NCBI GenBank assembly: GCA_963519305.1
Contig: CAUQMS010000001.1
Location: 310,001 to 374,000 of the forward strand
DNA: 64,000 nt
Origin: Ewingella sp963519305
GTDB taxonomy: Bacteria; Pseudomonadota; Gammaproteobacteria; Enterobacterales; Enterobacteriaceae
Direction of reading: 5' to 3'
The stretch's first letter is position 1. The number at the start of each line of letters is the position of its first letter. A model generated the notes under the pieces. That model saw nothing but the letters and a program-made list of their open reading frames with translations. It had not been told where the DNA came from and ran no database searches. Positions 59,969 through 64,000 of this stretch are shown here, piece after piece. The position numbers and the translations under genes were made by a program.

Positions 59969-62900
59969 CGCGGCGGCCGCTCAGTCTGCGGTTCGTGCGG
60001 AGCAGGTTGAGTATAAGCATGGGGGCGCATACGACGCGCCAGCCGGTCAAACAGCAGGTAAATCACCGGTGTGGTAAACAGTGTCAGCACCTGGCTGACG
60101 ATCAGCCCGCCGACCATACAGATGCCGAGCGGGCGGCGCAGTTCTGCGCCCACGCCGGTGCTGAGCATCAGCGGTAATGCCCCGAGCAGGGCCGCCAGCG
60201 TCGTCATCAGAATTGGCCGAAAGCGCAGCAGACAGGCCTGATAAATCGCCTCATACGGCGTCATGCCATGATCGCGTTCGGCGGCCAGCGCGAAGTCGAT
60301 CATCATGATGGCGTTTTTCTTCACGATACCGATCAGCAAAATAATGCCAATGATGGCAATTACGTCCAGCTCACTGCCCGCCAGCATCAGCGCCAGCAGC
60401 GCCCCGACGCCCGCCGTCGGCAGCGTCGACAAAATCGTTACCGGATGAATAAAGCTTTCATAGAGCACGCCGAGCACGATATACATCGCCACCACGGCGG
60501 CCAGAATCAGCCACAGCGTGCTGCCAAGCGCAGCCTCAAACGCCAGCGTTGCGCCCTGAAAATGCACGCTGATATCGGCAGGCATCACCAGATTTTGTTG
60601 CGCCAGTTTGATGGCGTCTACCGCTTCGCCAAGCGAATAGCCCGGCGCGACGTTAAACGACACACTGGCCGAGAGGAACTGATCCAGATGATTAACCGAT
60701 AGCGCGGTCTTGCGCTGCTCAAACTGGGCGATGGCGCTGAGCGGAATGCTGTTGCCGTTGCTTCCATTGAGGCGGATATCCTGCAACGCGCTCATGCCCG
60801 GCGTCTGTGCGGTATCGTGCACCAGCACCACGCGGTACTGGTTAGCCTGAGTATAAATGGTGGAGATCAGCCGCTGGCCGAAGGCGTTATACAGCGCATT
60901 ATCGACGTCGGTCATGCTGATGCCCAGACGGCTGGCGCTGTCCCTGTCGACTTTAATGTAGGCCTCCAGCCCCTGATCTTGCCAGTCACTGCTGACATCC
61001 TGTAACTGCGGCAGGGCGCGCAGATTGTCCAGCAGCTGCGGCACCCAGCGCCCAAGGGAATCCGTGGTCAGTGTCTGTAAGGTGAACTGATACTGCGTGC
61101 GGGCGACCTGCGTGTCGATAGTCAAGTCCTGCACCGGTTGCAGATAAAGCTCGATGCCCGGCAGTCTGGCGATCGCTTCCTGCAGGCGCGGAATGATAGT
61201 GTCCACGCGGTCATTGCGGTCACTGAGCGGCCTGAGAGCAATCTGTAACCGGCCGGTATTGAGCGTCGGGTTAGTGCCGTCCACACCGATAAATGACGTC
61301 AGGCTTTCAACGTCCGGGTCCTGCAAAATAATCGCCGCCGCCTGCTGTTGGCGGCTGGCCATATTGCTGAACGAGACTGACTGCGGCGCGACCAGCGTTC
61401 CCTGAATCAGCCCGTTGTCCTGCACCGGGAAAAAACCTTTAGGGATAAGCACATAGAGCAGGGCGGTCAGCGCCAGCGTACCCAGCGCCACGCTGAGTGT
61501 CAGCCACTGATGGCGCAGCACCACCGTCAGTCCGCGTCCGTAGGTGGCAATAATGCGCTCGAACATCCGTTCCGATGCGCGGGAAAAACGGTTCTGTTTA
61601 CGCAGCGATTCATGGCTGAGCATTCGGGCGCACATCATCGGCGTCAGGGCCAGCGAGACGACAGCGGAGATCAGAATAGCGATCGCCAGCGTGACAGCAA
61701 ATTCGCGGAATAACCGTCCGACAATATCACCCATAAACAGCAGTGGGATCAGAACGGCGATCAGAGAAAATGTCAGGGAAATAATGGTAAAGCCGATTTC
61801 ACCCGCGCCTTTGAGCGCGGCATTGAGCGGCGTTTCGCCTTTCTCAATATAACGAGAAATATTTTCGATCACCACGATAGCGTCATCGACCACAAAACCG
61901 GTGGCGATGGTCAGCGCCATCAGCGTCAGGTTATTGACCGAGAAGCCCAGAAAATACATCGCCGCAAAGGTGCCAATCAGTGACAGCGGCACCGCCACGC
62001 TTGGGATAAGCGTCGCGGCCACATTGCGTAAAAACAGGTACATCACCATGACCACCAGCGCCACCGAGAGCAGTAACTCGAACTGCACATCGCTAACCGA
62101 GTGGCGGATGGTGGTGGTCCGGTCAGTCACCAGCTTGATGTGGACGGACTTCGGCAGATTCTGTTGCAGCGTCGGTAAAATCTCCCTGATGCTGTCGGCG
62201 GTAGTGATGACATTCGCCCCCGGCTGCCGCTGAATATTCAGTACGATGGCCGGGCGTTTATCGGCCCAGGCTGCCAGCTTACTGTTCTCCGCGCCCTGTT
62301 CGACGCTGGCGATATCACTGAGCAGCACCGGTGCGCCATTCTGGTAACTGACCACCAGCGCACGGTAGTCGGCGGCGGTTTTCATCTGGTCATTGGCGGA
62401 AAGCGAGACCGAGCGTTCCGGTCCGTCGAAGCTGCCCTTGGCGGAGTTGACGTTAGCGGCGGCGATGGACGCACGCACCAGTTCACTGGTCAGCCCGAGG
62501 GCGGCCATGGCGGGCGCATTCAGTTTGACCCTTACCGCCGGGCGCTCACCGCCGGAAATACTCACCCGCCCGACGCCGCTGACCTGCGCCAGTTTTTGCA
62601 TCACGCGGGTTTCCACCAGATCTTCTACGGCGGTCATCGACATTGCCGTAGAAGTCACCGCCAGCGTCATGATCGGCGGATCGGCCGGGTTAACCTTGCT
62701 GTATACCGGCGGGTTGGGCAGATCGGTTGGCAGTAAATTGGTGGCGGAGTTGATGGCGGCCTGCACTTCCTGCTCGGCTACGTCAAGCGGCAGTTCAAGC
62801 CCGAACTGCAACGTAATCACCGACGCGCCGCCGGAGCTCTGCGACTGCATCTGTTTCAGGCCAGACATTTGGCCGAACTGACGCTCAAGCGGTGCGGTGA

Positions 62901-63114
62901 TGGCTGATGTAGTAACATCCGGGCTAGCGCCCGGATAGAGCGTTACTACCTGAATGGTCGGGTAATCGACTTCAGGCAGCGCCGCTACCGGCAGGGCGCG
63001 GTAGCCGATAATCCCGGCCAGCAGAATGGCAATCATCAACAGCGTGGTCGCCACCGGGCGCAGAATAAACAGCCGCGACGGTCCGCCCTGAGGTTTATCC
63101 GGCATCACCTGCAT
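59965..63114 (-). CDS. mdtB: RND multidrug efflux subunit MdtB
   Basis: A 1049-residue RND pump, very close to E. coli MdtB. Examples are GGPSRLFILRPVATTLLMIA at the start, ALPEVDYPTIQVVTLYPGASPDV, and VDDAIVVIENISRYIEKGE in the proton-relay helix. It carries the main proton pathway of the MdtB2C trimer. Its ATG shares one base with the mdtA stop (TGATG), indicating coupled translation. The last residues diverge from E. coli, as usual in the cytoplasmic tail. Confidence 0.97.
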   Translation of the reverse strand: MQVMPDKPQGGPSRLFILRPVATTLLMIAILLAGIIGYRALPVAALPEVDYPTIQVVTLYPGASPDVTTSAITAPLERQFGQMSGLKQMQSQSSGGASVITLQFGLELPLDVAEQEVQAAINSATNLLPTDLPNPPVYSKVNPADPPIMTLAVTSTAMSMTAVEDLVETRVMQKLAQVSGVGRVSISGGERPAVRVKLNAPAMAALGLTSELVRASIAAANVNSAKGSFDGPERSVSLSANDQMKTAADYRALVVSYQNGAPVLLSDIASVEQGAENSKLAAWADKRPAIVLNIQRQPGANVITTADSIREILPTLQQNLPKSVHIKLVTDRTTTIRHSVSDVQFELLLSVALVVMVMYLFLRNVAATLIPSVAVPLSLIGTFAAMYFLGFSVNNLTLMALTIATGFVVDDAIVVIENISRYIEKGETPLNAALKGAGEIGFTIISLTFSLIAVLIPLLFMGDIVGRLFREFAVTLAIAILISAVVSLALTPMMCARMLSHESLRKQNRFSRASERMFERIIATYGRGLTVVLRHQWLTLSVALGTLALTALLYVLIPKGFFPVQDNGLIQGTLVAPQSVSFSNMASRQQQAAAIILQDPDVESLTSFIGVDGTNPTLNTGRLQIALRPLSDRNDRVDTIIPRLQEAIARLPGIELYLQPVQDLTIDTQVARTQYQFTLQTLTTDSLGRWVPQLLDNLRALPQLQDVSSDWQDQGLEAYIKVDRDSASRLGISMTDVDNALYNAFGQRLISTIYTQANQYRVVLVHDTAQTPGMSALQDIRLNGSNGNSIPLSAIAQFEQRKTALSVNHLDQFLSASVSFNVAPGYSLGEAVDAIKLAQQNLVMPADISVHFQGATLAFEAALGSTLWLILAAVVAMYIVLGVLYESFIHPVTILSTLPTAGVGALLALMLAGSELDVIAIIGIILLIGIVKKNAIMMIDFALAAERDHGMTPYEAIYQACLLRFRPILMTTLAALLGALPLMLSTGVGAELRRPLGICMVGGLIVSQVLTLFTTPVIYLLFDRLARRMRPHAYTQPAPHEPQTERPPR

Positions 63115-64000
63115 CAGGATTTCCTGTGACGATGTTTTTCAGCAGGCTTATCCGCTGCCGCCGCGGCCTGTGCGGCGGTTTCAGGTTGAATCACCTCGAC
63201 GGTGGCGCCTTCGGTCAGGCGGTCAATACCGTCGGTCACTACGCGCTCTCCGGCACTGATCCCGGCGGTGACGACGGTCTGCTGACTGTCCTGCGTACCA
63301 GTAGTGAGGATGTGCTTACTCACTTTTTTGTCGCTATCCACTACCCAGACAAAGTGGCCCTCGTTGCCCATTTGTACCGCCGCGGTCGGTATCACCACGG
63401 CGTTTTGCAGGGTGCCTATTTTGAGGCGTGCATTGACGAATTGATTGGGGAACAGCGCATTGTCCTGATTATCAAAGCGCGCTTTCAGTTTGATGGTCCC
63501 TGTGGTGACATCAATCTGGTTATCGAGCGTCAGCAGGGTGCCCTGCGTCAGCTGATGCTGATTGGTGCGATCCCAGGCTTCAACCGTCAGTGGCGGAGCA
63601 TTGCGCTGCGACTGAACAATCGAACTGATGGTGGCTTCCGGCAGGGTGAAAACCACATCAATCGGCTGTGTCTGGGTCAGTACCACAATACCGGTCGTAT
63701 CGCTGCTGGAGATAATATTGCCGATATCCACTTGCTTCAGGCCCACGCGGCCATCGATGGGTGAGGTGATTTTACTGTAGGTCAGCTGCAGTTTGGCACT
63801 GTCAACCGCGCCCTGATCCACCGCCACAGCACCTTCGCTCTGGCGCACCAGCGACTGTTGAGTATCCAGTTCCTGACGTGAAATTAAATTCGTTTTGACC
63901 AGTTGCTGGTAGCGCGTCAGATCACGGCGGGCGTTATCGAGCGTGGCCTGATCTTTATTGAGCTGCCCAAGAGCCTGGGTCAGCAGTACCTGATACGGAC
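63114..64000 (-). CDS. mdtA: Membrane fusion protein MdtA, 5' end beyond the window
   Basis: The C-terminal 295 residues of the periplasmic adaptor that connects MdtBC to TolC. The frame remains open from 63114 to base 64000 (LLTQALGQLNKDQATLDNARRDLTRY), so the apparent start at 63848 is an internal GTG. The coiled-coil hairpin, lipoyl part (LTYSKITSPIDGRVGLKQVD), beta-barrel and membrane-proximal domains are visible in order. The C-terminus is rich in alanine, glutamate and arginine. The signal sequence and operon promoter, with its BaeR sites, lie outside. Confidence 0.95.
   Translation of the reverse strand, partial: PYQVLLTQALGQLNKDQATLDNARRDLTRYQQLVKTNLISRQELDTQQSLVRQSEGAVAVDQGAVDSAKLQLTYSKITSPIDGRVGLKQVDIGNIISSSDTTGIVVLTQTQPIDVVFTLPEATISSIVQSQRNAPPLTVEAWDRTNQHQLTQGTLLTLDNQIDVTTGTIKLKARFDNQDNALFPNQFVNARLKIGTLQNAVVIPTAAVQMGNEGHFVWVVDSDKKVSKHILTTGTQDSQQTVVTAGISAGERVVTDGIDRLTEGATVEVIQPETAAQAAAAADKPAEKHRHRKS

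Noticed and set aside
63114..63848. Short form of mdtA starting at 63848
   Set aside because: The same frame stays open to the window edge and encodes the expected MdtA coiled coil. The apparent start is an internal GTG.
1..64000. CRISPR array, prophage or complete insertion sequence
   Set aside because: No regularly spaced repeats, no transposase or integrase frames, and no phage gene order. The phage-like genes are type VI sheath, tube, baseplate and spike parts.

Overview
The window looks like chromosome of an enterobacterium, most probably Yersiniaceae (Rahnella, Ewingella, Rouxiella or Serratia type). The evidence is the mdtABCD-baeSR-yegP-yegQ block with a CyaR small RNA just downstream of yegQ, plus rspAB, mntH, ecotin and chbBC, all close to their Escherichia coli relatives. 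The genus is inferred, not proven. No tRNA, rRNA, CRISPR array, intact insertion sequence or prophage was seen.

Layout. Bases 1-959 (minus) hold the start of a chbBC-type PTS operon, cut by the window edge. Ecotin follows on the plus strand. Bases 2056-36490 (minus) form a type VI secretion locus containing all thirteen core genes, tssA to tssM. In transcription order it reads tssB, tssC, tssK, tssL, an OmpA-domain membrane gene, hcp, a terminator, clpV, a STM2901/DUF1493 pair, a first effector module (vgrG, DUF2235 lipase, DUF2931 lipoprotein, PAAR), an unknown membrane gene, tssM, tssA, a second effector module (vgrG, phospholipase D, two DUF6396 lipoproteins), tssF, tssG, tssJ, tssE, an unknown gene and a vasL-like gene. 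The two VgrGs share a near-identical trunk but differ in their C-terminal tails, matching the two different lipase cargos.

Bases 36491-38640 are a boundary zone with several inverted repeats, one unknown small gene and a DUF333 lipoprotein. mntH follows behind a clear MntR box, then an acetyltransferase, a small unknown gene, and a divergent SmvA-like efflux pump/TetR pair. At 43576-43661 lies a textbook BglG/LicT-type antiterminator site overlapping an intrinsic terminator. It controls an OprD-family porin and a periplasmic histidine phosphatase. No antiterminator gene is in the window.

Bases 45928-49610 (minus) encode rspA (mannonate-dehydratase family), rspB (zinc dehydrogenase) and a sugar-acid transporter, a plausible uptake and catabolism unit. 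yegS follows, then cyaR and yegQ (tRNA hydroxylation), yegP, and the envelope-stress/efflux operon mdtA(partial)-mdtB-mdtC-mdtD-baeS-baeR, whose genes overlap or abut.
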